The notes: generated by a model from the sequence alone, not told the origin. A DNA stretch of 38,985 nt from an uncultured Allobosea sp. (GCF_945956895.1 NZ_CAMFJF010000033.1:1-38985), one strand, 5' to 3'. Positions 17,490 to 26,681 are shown, numbered from the stretch's first letter. Numbers and translations: made by a program.

Positions 17490-18782
17490 TCAGCCGGCCA
17501 TCATCTTGCGCGGCAGCCAGAGGATGATCTCGGGCCACGCGACCAGAACCGCGATGATGACGATGTGGGCGATGAAATGCGGCAGCGAGCCGCGGAAGAT
17601 CTCCTGCACCGGCCGCCCCGAATAGCGCGCCACCACGAAGCAATTGAGCCCGATCGGTGGCGTGATCATCCCGACCTCGGCCGTGACGATCTTGATGATG
17701 CCGAACCAGAGGGGGTCGAAGCCGAGCACCTTGATCAGAGGCAGGACGATCGGCACGGTCAGGACCAGGATCGCGATCTGGTCCATGAACATGCCGAGGA
17801 CGATGTAGCCGCACAGGATGAGCGCGATGATCAGCCAGCGCGAGACCTCCAGCGCGCCCACCCAGCCGACGAGCGTCTGCGTGACCTGGGTCAGCGTGAA
17901 GAAATAGCCGAAGATCTGGGCGCCGAGCAGGATCATCACGATCATGCAGGTGCCATTGGCGGAGCGGCGCAGGACGCGCACCAGCGCCGGCAGCGTGACC
18001 TTGCCGTACCAGGCCGCGATGGCGAGCGCGCCGGCGGCGCCGAGTGCCGAAGCCTCCGTCGGCGTGGCGATGCCGGTATAGATGACGCCGGTCACCGCCC
18101 CGAACAGGACGACCATCGGGCCGACGACCCTGAGCCAGGCGATCTTCTCGCGCCACGGGACGGGCTTTGCCGGCGGGGCGCGGGAGGGGTCGAGCAGCAC
18201 CAACACATAGACCGTCGTCATGATCGTGAGCATGACGAGGATGCCGGGAATGATGCCGCCGATCAGCAGCGCACCGATATTGACCTCGGCGAGCAGCCCG
18301 AAGATCACGAGCGCGACGCTGGGCGGGATCAGCATGGCGAGCGTGCCGGAGATCGCGACGACGCCGCCAGCCATCGCCGGCTCGTAGCCCTGCTTAAGCA
18401 TGGCCGGCAGGCTCGTTGCCGACAGCGTGGCGGCCGACGCCGTGCTCGTCCCGCAGATGGCGCCGAAGCCGGCGCCGGCGAGCGCCGTCGCCATGGCGAG
18501 GCCGCCGCGCACCCGCCCCATCCACGCCGCTGTCGCGCGGAAGAGATCGTCCGCGACGCCGCTGAGAAGCACGAGCTCCGCCATCAGCAGGAACATCGGG
18601 ATGGTGATGAGCTCATAGGCTCCGACGGTCGAGAGCGGTGCCGTTTCGAGGATGCCTGAGAGCATCGATAGGCCGCCGACCAGCCAGAGGCCGAGGACGC
18701 CCGATGCGATCATGGCGAAGCCGACAGGCGTGCCGATGGCGAGCAGGAAGAACAGCACGCCCAGTCCGATGGCGACGATCAT
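17490..18782 (-). CDS. dctM: TRAP transporter large permease (DctM type)
   Basis: Twelve-helix membrane subunit of a TRAP transporter, 430 aa, which drives Na+-coupled import from the periplasmic binding protein. Family motifs are TPVGFAMIASGV near the N-terminus, IPMFLLMAELVL at about 60-72, the highly conserved GAGFGAICGTSTASAATLSATSLPAM around 100-125, and LAMLIPPSVALVIFG at about 150. The later ITPPIGLNCFVV segment around 375 is also typical. Its ATG overlaps the dctQ stop (TGATG-type junction), the usual arrangement. Confidence 0.95.
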   Translation of the reverse strand: MIVAIGLGVLFFLLAIGTPVGFAMIASGVLGLWLVGGLSMLSGILETAPLSTVGAYELITIPMFLLMAELVLLSGVADDLFRATAAWMGRVRGGLAMATALAGAGFGAICGTSTASAATLSATSLPAMLKQGYEPAMAGGVVAISGTLAMLIPPSVALVIFGLLAEVNIGALLIGGIIPGILVMLTIMTTVYVLVLLDPSRAPPAKPVPWREKIAWLRVVGPMVVLFGAVTGVIYTGIATPTEASALGAAGALAIAAWYGKVTLPALVRVLRRSANGTCMIVMILLGAQIFGYFFTLTQVTQTLVGWVGALEVSRWLIIALILCGYIVLGMFMDQIAILVLTVPIVLPLIKVLGFDPLWFGIIKIVTAEVGMITPPIGLNCFVVARYSGRPVQEIFRGSLPHFIAHIVIIAVLVAWPEIILWLPRKMMAG

Positions 18783-19324
18783 TCGAAATGTTCTCCCTCG
18801 CCATGCCCGATCCGGACCGGCACGATGTCACGCCCCGTGGCGAGGCTGAGCAACTGGGCGATGAACTGGACCGCGAGCCGCAGCGTCATGAGCCCGCAAC
18901 CGAGCGGCACAAGCGCCAGCGACGGCCAGGTCGGCCAGGGAATGGCACCTGACAGCACGTCGCGGGATGCATAGGCATCGATCGTCCTGAGCGCGCCGAA
19001 ATAGGTGATGAGCGCGAAGACGAGTGCGCCGATCGCCGTGGTGACGAGTTCGGTCAGCCGGATCGTCCGCGACGGAAAGGTCTGTTGCAGGATGTCGACA
19101 TTGACATGCGCTCCCTCGGTATAGGCGGCCGACAGCGAGAGGAAGAAGACGGCGGCGACGAGATAGAGCGAGATCAGGTCATAGGCCCAGGACAGCGGGC
19201 TGTGGAAGAAATAGCGCATGATCACGTCGCAGAAGACGATCAGCATGATCGCGAACATCGCGGCGGCGGAGAGCCAGCCCAGCGCATCCTCGATCGCGGA
19301 CAGCGCACGCAGGATCGGCTTCAT
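18779..19324 (-). CDS. dctQ: TRAP transporter small permease (DctQ type)
   Basis: Four-helix small membrane subunit, 181 aa from the ATG at 19324, which has AGGAG seven nt upstream. The N-terminal helix pattern (ALGWLSAAAMFAIMLIVFCDVIMRYFF) with its V(I)xRYF motif, followed by SWAYDLISLYL and GAHVNVDIL, is characteristic of DctQ. Extension to 19369 would run into the intercistronic hairpin and lacks family similarity. It follows the hairpin after dctP and overlaps dctM. Confidence 0.92.
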   Translation of the reverse strand: MKPILRALSAIEDALGWLSAAAMFAIMLIVFCDVIMRYFFHSPLSWAYDLISLYLVAAVFFLSLSAAYTEGAHVNVDILQQTFPSRTIRLTELVTTAIGALVFALITYFGALRTIDAYASRDVLSGAIPWPTWPSLALVPLGCGLMTLRLAVQFIAQLLSLATGRDIVPVRIGHGEGEHFE

Positions 19325-19344
19325 CTGAACTCCTTTCGGTGAAG

Positions 19345-19376
19345 GCGTACGGTGCGGGTTTCCCCGCACCGTACGC
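19345..19376 (-). promoter_or_regulatory. Intercistronic hairpin between dctP and dctQ
   Basis: Perfect 14-bp arms (19345-19358 and 19363-19376) around a 4-nt loop, starting 6 nt after the dctP stop and ending 20 nt before the dctQ start. There is no U-run after it on the minus strand, so it is more likely an mRNA 3' stabiliser or partial attenuator that raises binding-protein output over permeases than a full terminator. Confidence 0.75.
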
Positions 19377-19382
19377 GGCGGA

Positions 19383-20414
19383 TCAGCCGCCGGCCTGCTT
19401 CTTCAGGAGGGCCCGGAACTCCTTCAGCACCTCGCTGCCCTTCTTGCCGCGTCCGTCGAGGCCCCTGGCCCATTCGTCGCCGACGGCGCTGAGCTTGCCG
19501 GCGATGCCGGCATGCATCGCGGCTGGCAGCGGGGCGAAGGTGACGCCGGATGTCTTCAGCTTCTGCCGGGTCTCGTCGTCCTGGCGATCGACCTCGGCGC
19601 AGGCGCTCTTGTTGACGACTTCGGCAGCCTCGGCCATGGCCTTCTGCGTCTCGGGGGCAAGCTTGCTCCAGGCGGCGTCGCTGATCGAATAGGCGACGAT
19701 GAAGCTGCCGAAATTCTCGCCTTCGGTGGAGTGCTTCACCAGCTTGTCGACATTGTAGGAGATCACGCTGTCGAGCGGGAACAGAACGCCGTCGAGCGTG
19801 CCGCGCGAGAGCGACTCGTAGGTGTCGGGTGCCGCCATCCGCACCGGCGTCGCGCCGATGCTGCGCAGGGTCAGGTCCTGCGCGCCGCCCGTCGTGCGCA
19901 GCTTCAGCCCCTTCAGGTCGGCATCGGACGCGACTGGCGCCTTCGCCGTCAGGATTTGATAGGGCGGCAGAGCGACGGCGAGCAGCAGCTTGATCTTGTT
20001 GGGCGTGTAATCCTCGGCTGCGACCAGCCCGTTCCGCGCCGTTTCCAGATAGGCCTTCGTGCCCTCGCAGGCGGTGGTGAAGCCGCCCGGCAGCATCGCG
20101 ACCTCGGAAGCGACCATCTTGTCGGAGACATAGGCCGGAGCGACATAGCCGATATCGACGACGCCGGTCTGCGTCAGCTTCAGCATGTCGGCCGCCTTGC
20201 CGATCTGCTGGCTCGGGAAGTAGTCGAAGGTGACGCCGCCATTCGTGCGCTTGGTCACTTCCGCCATCCAGGGCTGGATGATCAGCTTCACGAGGTAGTG
20301 GCCGGCGGGGAAGGAATCCGCCACGCGCAGCTTGCGGGTCTCCGCCCGGGCGGAGGCGCTCAGCGCGCCGAGCGCCGTCGCGGCCAGACATGCCGCCATC
20401 AGGGTTCTGTTCAT
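19383..20414 (-). CDS. dctP: TRAP transporter periplasmic binding protein (DctP family)
   Basis: Solute receptor of the TRAP transporter, 343 aa, with a signal peptide cleaved after about Ala24 (LGALSASARA). Mature features include the first lobe LRVADSFPAGHYLV, the FPSQQIGKAADMLKLTQTGVVDIGYV stretch and the LKGLKLRTTGG region. The Arg in that region normally salt-bridges the substrate carboxylate, so an anionic organic acid is likely. APDTYESLSRGTLDGVLFP is the typical later motif. The C-terminal 60 residues are Lys-rich. It lies 58 nt after the acyl-CoA ligase. Confidence 0.92.
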   Translation of the reverse strand: MNRTLMAACLAATALGALSASARAETRKLRVADSFPAGHYLVKLIIQPWMAEVTKRTNGGVTFDYFPSQQIGKAADMLKLTQTGVVDIGYVAPAYVSDKMVASEVAMLPGGFTTACEGTKAYLETARNGLVAAEDYTPNKIKLLLAVALPPYQILTAKAPVASDADLKGLKLRTTGGAQDLTLRSIGATPVRMAAPDTYESLSRGTLDGVLFPLDSVISYNVDKLVKHSTEGENFGSFIVAYSISDAAWSKLAPETQKAMAEAAEVVNKSACAEVDRQDDETRQKLKTSGVTFAPLPAAMHAGIAGKLSAVGDEWARGLDGRGKKGSEVLKEFRALLKKQAGG

Positions 20415-20472
20415 GCGTTGTCCTCCGTCTCGAATGGGGCGCGTTGCGGCCGCGCTCTTGAGGTGGGTGGAT

Positions 20473-21999
20473 TCAGCCGGCCTGTCGGCGCAGCTCCGTC
20501 TTCAGGATCTTGCCATAGGAGTTCTTCGGCAGGGCGTCGAAGAACAGGTATTGCTTGGGTTTCTTGAACCGCGCGATGTGAGCCTCGCACAGGGCGTCCA
20601 GCGCGGCGGTGGCGACTGAGGCGCCCTCGTGCAGGCTGAGCGCCGCGACGACCTCCTCGCCCCAATCCGGGTGCCTGCGCCCGAAGACCGCGACTTCCGC
20701 GACGGCCGGGTGCAGGAGCAGCACCTCCTCGACCTCGCGCGGATAGATGTTCACGCCGCCGGAAATGATCACGTCCTTGGAACGGTCCTTCAACGTCAGC
20801 AGGCCGTGCGCGTCGAGCGAACCGAGATCTCCGGTATGAAGCCAGCCGTCGCGCAGCGCCGCCGCCGTCGCCTCCGGATTGTTCCAGTATCCGCTCATGA
20901 CGCTGTCGCCGCGGACCAGCACTTCCCCGACCTCGCCGGCGGGCAGCGGGGCGCCGTCGCTGCCGGCGACCCGCAGGGAGACGATGGCCTGCGCGTAGCC
21001 GACTGACCCGAGCCGGTGATCGAGCCGGCCGTCGCCCGTGTCCTCGTGAAGGCCGCGCGGCAGCACGGTGATCGTCATCGGGCTCTCGCCCTGCCCGTAG
21101 ATCTGGACGAGGCGCTGGCCGAAAACCTCGAGCGCGCGCCGGCTGTCCTCGACATACATCGGACCGCCGCCATAGATGATCGTCTTCAGGCCGGCGAGCT
21201 CGGCATCGCCGATCACGCCGGCATTCATCAGGCGGGTCACGATCGTCGGCGCGGCGAAGAAGGCGCAGCCCCTGTGGCTGCGCAGCAGCGAGGCGAGCTC
21301 GGCCGGGTCGAATCGGCCGCTCTCGGGCACGACCTGGGCGGCCATGCCGGCGACATGCGGCAAGGCGTAGAGACCCGAGCCATGCGAGAGCGGCGCCGGG
21401 TGCAGGATGCAATCCTCCGGCGAGACCGCGTCGACCTCCGCGAGATAGCCCAACGTCATCGCGAGCAGGTTGCGATGGGAGAGGACCGCCCCCTTCGAGC
21501 GGCCCGTCGTGCCGCTGGTATAGAACAGCCAGGCCGGATCGCCGGCGGCGGCATCGCGCTCAGCGGCTTCTTCCGACTGCATCAGGGCGCGATGATCCTG
21601 GCTGCCGATGGCGACGACCGGGGGCTGGCGCCCCAGCATGAAGCCCAGCGCCTCCGAGACCGTGCCGGCCAGATCCGCCGTGGCGAAGACGAGGGCCGCG
21701 CCGGAATCGTCGAGGATATGCGCGACCTCCCTGGCGTGGAGCTTCGCGTTCACCGGCACGCAGATCAGTCCGGCACGCCAGCAGGCGAAGAGCAGCGCGA
21801 GATAGTCCGGGCCGTTGCGCATCACCAGCGCGACCCGGTCGCCGGGACGGAGGTTGTGGCTTTCGACGAGCCCTCCCGCGAGCCGCGCCGCCAGTGTGGC
21901 CCATTCGGCATAGCTCCAGACCGGCGCCGTGCCCTCGAAGACGGCGATACGGTTGGGGGTCAGTCTGGCGGCGCGGCCGAGGAGGGATGCGATGTTCAT
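20473..21999 (-). CDS. AMP-forming acyl-CoA ligase/synthetase
   Basis: ANL-superfamily enzyme, 508 aa, activating a carboxylic acid with ATP and CoA. The P-loop-like motif FYTSGTTGRSKG is at about 159-170, and IYGQGES around 315 is the A5 motif. GDLGSLDAHGLLTLKDRSKDVI with GGVNIYPREVEEVL is the A7/A8 hinge region, and the catalytic Lys of the A10 motif is near 497 (NSYGKILK). All are intact. The start at 21999 sits 4 nt after the livF stop; upstream in-frame codons only overlap livF. Placement between an ABC importer and a TRAP importer suggests it activates an imported acid. The acid itself cannot be named. Confidence 0.92.
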   Translation of the reverse strand: MNIASLLGRAARLTPNRIAVFEGTAPVWSYAEWATLAARLAGGLVESHNLRPGDRVALVMRNGPDYLALLFACWRAGLICVPVNAKLHAREVAHILDDSGAALVFATADLAGTVSEALGFMLGRQPPVVAIGSQDHRALMQSEEAAERDAAAGDPAWLFYTSGTTGRSKGAVLSHRNLLAMTLGYLAEVDAVSPEDCILHPAPLSHGSGLYALPHVAGMAAQVVPESGRFDPAELASLLRSHRGCAFFAAPTIVTRLMNAGVIGDAELAGLKTIIYGGGPMYVEDSRRALEVFGQRLVQIYGQGESPMTITVLPRGLHEDTGDGRLDHRLGSVGYAQAIVSLRVAGSDGAPLPAGEVGEVLVRGDSVMSGYWNNPEATAAALRDGWLHTGDLGSLDAHGLLTLKDRSKDVIISGGVNIYPREVEEVLLLHPAVAEVAVFGRRHPDWGEEVVAALSLHEGASVATAALDALCEAHIARFKKPKQYLFFDALPKNSYGKILKTELRRQAG

Positions 22000-22003
22000 G
22001 GCG

Positions 22004-22714
22004 TCATTGCCCCAGATAGGCCGCGCGAACCTGGGGGTCGGCCAGCAGTTGAGCCGCTTCTCCACGCAAGACGATCTCGCCCTGGCGCAGAACATAGCCT
22101 TCGTCGACGGAGCGCAAGCTGAGCTGGACGTTCTGCTCGACCAGAAGCAGGCTGAGCCCTTCCCGGGTGAGCGTGCTCAGAACCTCGAAGATTTCGGCAA
22201 CGACCTTGGGAGCGAGGCCGATCGAGGGCTCGTCGAGGACCAGCAGGCGCGGGCGGGTCATGAGCGCCCGGCCGATCGCGACCATCTGCTGCTCGCCGCC
22301 GGAGAGGGTACCGGTGCGCTGACCGGCGCGTTCGCGCAGGCGCGGGAACAGCCCGTAGACCCGCTCGAGCCCTTGCTCGCGATACTCCTTCGCGCTGCCG
22401 AAGGTGCTGGCAGCAATGAGGTTCTCCTTCACCGTGCATTCGGGGAAGAGCATCCGCCCCTCCGGCACCGTGCCGATGCCGGCGCGCGTCCGGTCGGAAG
22501 CCTTCATCGTGCCGAGCGTGGTGCCGTCCCAGGCGATCGTGCCGGCGCGCGTGGGCAGCAGGCCGTTGATCGCCTTGACGATCGTGCTTTTCCCCGCGCC
22601 GTTGGAGCCAATCAGCGCGACGCGCCGGCCGCTTTCGATGGTCAGGTCGATGCCGCGGATGACGTTGGCCTTGCCATATCCGGTGGCGACGCCTTGCAAG
22701 ACGAGGCGGGTCAC
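22004..22714 (-). CDS. livF: Branched-chain-type ABC transporter ATPase LivF
   Basis: ATPase of a HAAT-family importer, 236 aa. Walker A GSNGAGKST is at 36-44, signature LSGGEQQMVAIGRALM at about 138-153, and Walker B LLVLDEPSIGLAP follows. The C-terminal LLVEQNVQLSLR is the LivF H-loop variant. It starts at a GTG that overlaps the livG stop by 4 nt. In this family the substrate may be amino acids, amides, urea or aromatic and short-chain acids, so the liv name describes family only. Confidence 0.92.
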   Translation of the reverse strand: MTRLVLQGVATGYGKANVIRGIDLTIESGRRVALIGSNGAGKSTIVKAINGLLPTRAGTIAWDGTTLGTMKASDRTRAGIGTVPEGRMLFPECTVKENLIAASTFGSAKEYREQGLERVYGLFPRLRERAGQRTGTLSGGEQQMVAIGRALMTRPRLLVLDEPSIGLAPKVVAEIFEVLSTLTREGLSLLLVEQNVQLSLRSVDEGYVLRQGEIVLRGEAAQLLADPQVRAAYLGQ

Positions 22715-23442
22715 GACACGGCACTCCCGAGATAGGCTTCCTGCACCCGGGCATCGGCCAGCACCGCGCGGGTCGCGCCGCTTGCCAGCATCTCGCCGAA
22801 ATTGAGCACGATGGCGTTTCCGCAGAGTTCGCTGATGATCGGCACGGAATGCTCGACCATCATGATGGTGACTCCCTCCGCGTTGATCCGCCGGATCTGT
22901 TCGCAGAGCGCTGCCGCCTCCGTCGCGGTCAGGCCGGCCAGCATCTCGTCGAGCAGCAGCAGGCGCGGCTCCGTCGCGATGGCGCGCGCGATCTCGAGGC
23001 GGCGCATCTCCGCGACGCTGAGCCGCTCCGCATCGAGAGCGGCGAGATGCGCCATGCCGACCCGCCCCAGGGCCAGCAGGGCATGCTGCGCGGCGGCGGC
23101 GGACGCAGGGTGACGGGCAAAGGCCGCGACCTTGACGTTCTCCAGCACGCTCATCCCATGGAAGGGGCGCACGATCTGGAACGTCCGGGCGAGGCCGAGC
23201 CGGCAGATCTCGTGCGGGCGCAGGCCGTCGATGCGGCGCCCGTCGAGATGGACCGTGCCGGCAGATAGCGGGAGCAGCCCCGACAGGCAGTTGAACAGGG
23301 TCGTCTTGCCGGCGCCGTTCGGCCCGATAATGCCGAAGATCTCGCCGGGCATCACCGTGAAGCTGACATCGGAGACCGCTTTCAGCCCGCCGAACGACTT
23401 GCCGAGCCCTGTGACGGCGAGCAATGGCTGCTGGGGGCTCAC
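22711..23442 (-). CDS. livG: Branched-chain-type ABC transporter ATPase LivG
   Basis: Partner ATPase of LivF, 243 aa, GTG start overlapping the livM stop. Walker A GPNGAGKTT is at about 40-48, and the LivG-specific GLARTFQIVRPFHGMSVLENV stretch is at 82-102. The signature region reads LSVAEMRRLEIARAIA, where the family usually has LSYGQQRRLEIARA. Walker B reads LLLLDEMLAGL, with Met for the usual Pro. These substitutions are in the nucleotide-binding interface, so ATPase properties may be unusual. Confidence 0.9.
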   Translation of the reverse strand: MSPQQPLLAVTGLGKSFGGLKAVSDVSFTVMPGEIFGIIGPNGAGKTTLFNCLSGLLPLSAGTVHLDGRRIDGLRPHEICRLGLARTFQIVRPFHGMSVLENVKVAAFARHPASAAAAQHALLALGRVGMAHLAALDAERLSVAEMRRLEIARAIATEPRLLLLDEMLAGLTATEAAALCEQIRRINAEGVTIMMVEHSVPIISELCGNAIVLNFGEMLASGATRAVLADARVQEAYLGSAVS

Positions 23443-24449
23443 GATGTGGTCTCCATGACGAGAGCTTCCCCGGCCGCGTCCCGCTTCCCCGGGAGGATCC
23501 GCCGGAGGCGCGCGCTCAGCACGCCGCCGAGCCCTTGCGGCAGCACCAGCGCCAGCACGATCATCAGCAGCGCATAGGCGACGATGTTGACGCCGTGGAA
23601 GCTGGAGCCGAGATAGGTCCGCAGCAGCTCGCCGGCCGGGATCAGCAGCGCGGCGCCGAGCAGCGGCCCCCAGAGCAGGCCGAGGCCGCCGATGATGCCG
23701 AAGACCAGCAACTGGATCGAGAGCTCGACGCCGAGCGTCGAGCGCGGATCGACGAAGGCGAAGGTGTTGGCGAAGATCGCGCCGCCAAGCGCGGTCAGCG
23801 CGGCGCTGAGCGCGAAGACCAGCAGCTTGTAGCGCATCGCCGGCACGCCGAGCGCTTCGGCCGCCCCCTCATTGTCGCGCAGGGCACGCCAGTAATAGCC
23901 CGGCCGGGCCGTCAGGAACGCCTGGGAGAGGAAAAGCGTCAGGGCGAGGAAGGCGACGATGATCAGGCCATAGGGCCATTTATGGTCGAATTGCAGATAG
24001 CGCAGCGTCTCGGAGGAAGAGGGCAGCATCATGCCGTCGGATCGGCCGAGCCAGAGCGCGGCCGAGACGAGCAGGAACGCCACCTCGCTGAAGGCGAGCG
24101 TGGCGATCGAGAAGAAATAGCCCCGCAGCCCGTAGCGGAAGCAGAGCAGACCGATGAAGAGCGCGCTCGCGACGGCCAGCAGCACCGCGATCGGCCAGGT
24201 TGCGAGCGGGCCGAGCCCGAAGCCGACCTGGCCGTAGGCGACGGTGTAGGCGCCGATTCCGAAGAAGAGCGAGTGGCCGAGCGAGACCAGGCCGGTGAAG
24301 CCTGCCATCAGGTTCCAGGCGACGGCCACCGTGCCGATCAGCCCGACCATGATGAAGATTTCCATGAAGTACGGATCGGTGAGGCTGAAGCCGAAGCCGA
24401 GGATCGCGAGCAGTGTCGGCACCAGCGCCGGAAGGAAACGGCGGAGCAT
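23439..24449 (-). CDS. livM: Branched-chain-type ABC transporter permease LivM
   Basis: Membrane permease of 336 aa from the ATG at 24449. LivM hallmarks are GLIGTVAVAWNLMAGFTGLVSLGHSLFFGIGAY (about 35-67) and the cytoplasmic ALRDNEGAAEALGVPAMRYKLLVFALSA loop (about 205-232) that contacts the ATPase. LLVFGIIGGLGLLWGPLLGAALL follows. A longer open frame to 24551 only overlaps livH. The ATG shares a base with the livH stop. Confidence 0.93.
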   Translation of the reverse strand: MLRRFLPALVPTLLAILGFGFSLTDPYFMEIFIMVGLIGTVAVAWNLMAGFTGLVSLGHSLFFGIGAYTVAYGQVGFGLGPLATWPIAVLLAVASALFIGLLCFRYGLRGYFFSIATLAFSEVAFLLVSAALWLGRSDGMMLPSSSETLRYLQFDHKWPYGLIIVAFLALTLFLSQAFLTARPGYYWRALRDNEGAAEALGVPAMRYKLLVFALSAALTALGGAIFANTFAFVDPRSTLGVELSIQLLVFGIIGGLGLLWGPLLGAALLIPAGELLRTYLGSSFHGVNIVAYALLMIVLALVLPQGLGGVLSARLRRILPGKRDAAGEALVMETTS

Positions 24450-25324
24450 CAGCGCGATCCTCCGGCCGGGACGAGGCCTTCCGGCCGCAGCAGCATGACC
24501 AGGATCAGCAGCGCAAAGGGCACGGCGGCGGCGACCGAGGCGGTCAGCCACGAGGCGGCGATGCTTTCGGCGATGCCGACCAGCAATGCGCCGATCAGCA
24601 CGCCGCCGAACGAGCCCATGCCGCCGACGATGACGATGACGAAGGCCTTCAGCGTGAAGAGCTGGCCGACATGCGGGTTGACGTAGAGCGCTGAGACCAT
24701 CAGCGGCCCGGCGATGCCGAGCGTGCCGAGGCCGATCGCCATCGCCCAGCGATAGGTGCCGCCGATATCGATGCCGGAGAGCGCCGCGCCGTCGCGCGAC
24801 TGCGAGACGACGCGCATGATCAGGCCGAGATCGGTCTTGCGCAGGACGACGTAGAACAGCCCGAGCAGGATGATCGAGGCGAGGGCGGCGATCGCCTGCG
24901 GCATCTGGATCAGCACCGGGCCGAGCCAGATGCTCGCGGTGGAACGCTCCTGCGTGACCAGCAGGTTGTCAGCCTTGAAGACGACCAGTGCGAGATACTG
25001 CAACAGCAGCGACAGGCCGAGCGTGACCGCCATCTGGTTGATCTCCGGCACCTTCAGCGCCGGGCGGATCAGGCCGCCGAAGAGCAGATAGCCCATCAGC
25101 ATCAGCACCGGCGCGACCAGGAAGACGGCCAGGATCGGGTCGATCCCTAGGAAGGTGAAGGCGAGGTAGCCGCCATACATGGCGAGCATCAGGAACTCGC
25201 CATGGGCGAAGTTGACGATGCGCATGACGCCGAAGACCAGCGTCAGTCCCACCGCGACCAGCGCGTAGATCGCTCCGTTCGTGAGCCCGCTGAGCAAGGC
25301 CTGGAGAAAGATGGTCGTCGACAT
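24449..25324 (-). CDS. livH: Branched-chain-type ABC transporter permease LivH
   Basis: Second permease, 291 aa, the normal size. It begins LQALLSGLTNGAIYALVAVGLTLVFGVMRIVNFAHGEFLMLAMYGGYLAF, which is near-diagnostic for LivH, and ends with KAFVIVIVGGMGSFGGVLIGALLVGIAES and LRPEGLV. It is separated by 67 nt and a hairpin from the upstream binding-protein gene and is coupled to livM. Confidence 0.95.
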   Translation of the reverse strand: MSTTIFLQALLSGLTNGAIYALVAVGLTLVFGVMRIVNFAHGEFLMLAMYGGYLAFTFLGIDPILAVFLVAPVLMLMGYLLFGGLIRPALKVPEINQMAVTLGLSLLLQYLALVVFKADNLLVTQERSTASIWLGPVLIQMPQAIAALASIILLGLFYVVLRKTDLGLIMRVVSQSRDGAALSGIDIGGTYRWAMAIGLGTLGIAGPLMVSALYVNPHVGQLFTLKAFVIVIVGGMGSFGGVLIGALLVGIAESIAASWLTASVAAAVPFALLILVMLLRPEGLVPAGGSR

Positions 25325-25338
25325 GCGGCTCCTCGTGC

Positions 25339-25370
25339 ACCGCGCCTCGGCCTCGCGGCGAAGGCGCGGT
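25339..25370 (-). promoter_or_regulatory. Intercistronic hairpin between the binding-protein gene and livH
   Basis: Nine-bp perfect arms (25339-25347 and 25362-25370) around a 14-nt loop, in the 67-nt gap after the ABC binding-protein gene. No U-tract follows on the minus strand. As with the hairpin after dctP, a role in segmental mRNA stability (more binding protein than permease) is inferred. Confidence 0.5.
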
Positions 25371-25391
25371 TGATCGTGACGGGGCGGCCGG

Positions 25392-26612
25392 TCAGCCCTG
25401 GACGGGCGCCGGCGGGCGGACGGCGACGGCTTCCGGCCAGACGGTGACGAACTTGCCGTCGATGGCCTGGACGATGACGCAGGTCGCGGGCGACTGCCCC
25501 TGCTCGTCGAAGGAGAGCACCGGGGCCGGCAGCACCGCGGCGGGCCCGTCCGTGATCTTCAACGTGGTCAAGGCGTCGCGGATCGCGTTGCGATCGGTCG
25601 ATTTGGCGGCGTCGGCGGCCAGCGCCAGCGCATAGGTCGCGACGAAAGCCTGGGCCTGGTTGCTGAGAGGGGTCTCGCCCGGATGGGCTTCCGCGAAGGC
25701 CTTGACGAAGGCCAGGCTCGCCGGCTTGTTCAGGTCGGGCGACCATTCGACGACGCCGAACGTCCGGTCGCTCGGCTTGCCGGCGGCAAGGACCGTCTGG
25801 TTCACATGCGCGCCGCCGAAGCCGACATAGAGCGGCCGGAAGTTCTGTGCGGCGAGCGCGCGCAGCAGCACCGTGGAATCCTCGGCATAGGCGCAGGTCA
25901 GTATCCCGTCGGCTCCGCTGGTGCGCAGCTTGGTGGCGATGGTGCTGAAATCGGGCGTGCCGGTGCGGAAGGTCTCGTCCGTCAGGATCGGAAAGCCGCG
26001 CCCGGGCATGACCGAGGTATAGTTGCTGCGCACCGCCTGGCCGGCGGGCCCGTCCTCGGTGGCGAGCGCGATCTTGCCGACCGAGATGCCCTTCGATTTC
26101 TGGTAGTCGAGGAAATCGGCGATATAGCCACCGAACCATTTCGCCTTCACCGCCGTCCGGAAGACGTATTTCATGCCCTGCTCGGTCAAGGCGTCATTGA
26201 CCGCGCTGGTGATCATGAAGGGGGTGCGGTTGCGGTCGGCGATCTGCGCCGCGGGAATGGTCGTCGCCGAGGCCCAGGCGCCGGTCAGCGCGCTCACCCG
26301 TTCGCGGCTGATCAATCTCTCTGTCTCGGCCCGCGAGACCTCGGGCTTCGACTGGATGTCGGTGACCACCAGTTCGACCTTGGCGCCTCCGAGCGATTTG
26401 AGGCCGCCCGCGTCGTTGATCAACTTGGCGGCGAGCTGATGCGCCTTGAGCATGCGGATGCCGTCCGAGGCGTGGACGCCGGTGGTGGGCACCAGCACGC
26501 CGATCTTCAGGGCTTCCGTCGCGGCGCGCCCGTGGGAAGGGATGATGGCCGGCATGGCTATCGCCGCCCCCATCAGGAGCGTCTGCCTGCGGTCGATTCC
26601 GGATTTCGTCAT
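25392..26612 (-). CDS. ABC transporter periplasmic substrate-binding protein (LivJ/HAAT type)
   Basis: Type I periplasmic binding protein of 406 aa feeding LivHMGF. The N-terminus (IDRRQTLLMGAAIAMPAIIPSHGRA) is a signal peptide with a twin Arg, cleaved near residue 30; Tat export is possible. The mature protein starts LKIGVLVPTTGVHASDG, the usual ligand-binding strand of this family. ALTGAWASATTIPAAQIADRNRTPFMITSA and GADGILTCAYAEDSTVLLRAL are typical of the amide/aromatic/acid-binding branch rather than classic leucine binders. It follows the zinc alcohol dehydrogenase by 69 nt. Confidence 0.9.
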   Translation of the reverse strand: MTKSGIDRRQTLLMGAAIAMPAIIPSHGRAATEALKIGVLVPTTGVHASDGIRMLKAHQLAAKLINDAGGLKSLGGAKVELVVTDIQSKPEVSRAETERLISRERVSALTGAWASATTIPAAQIADRNRTPFMITSAVNDALTEQGMKYVFRTAVKAKWFGGYIADFLDYQKSKGISVGKIALATEDGPAGQAVRSNYTSVMPGRGFPILTDETFRTGTPDFSTIATKLRTSGADGILTCAYAEDSTVLLRALAAQNFRPLYVGFGGAHVNQTVLAAGKPSDRTFGVVEWSPDLNKPASLAFVKAFAEAHPGETPLSNQAQAFVATYALALAADAAKSTDRNAIRDALTTLKITDGPAAVLPAPVLSFDEQGQSPATCVIVQAIDGKFVTVWPEAVAVRPPAPVQG

Positions 26613-26681
26613 GGTTGCGTTTCCTCTCTGGTTGATGCGGCGGTGGGTTCTTCTGCCCGCTGCCCGCTTTAGGTCTTCAGC

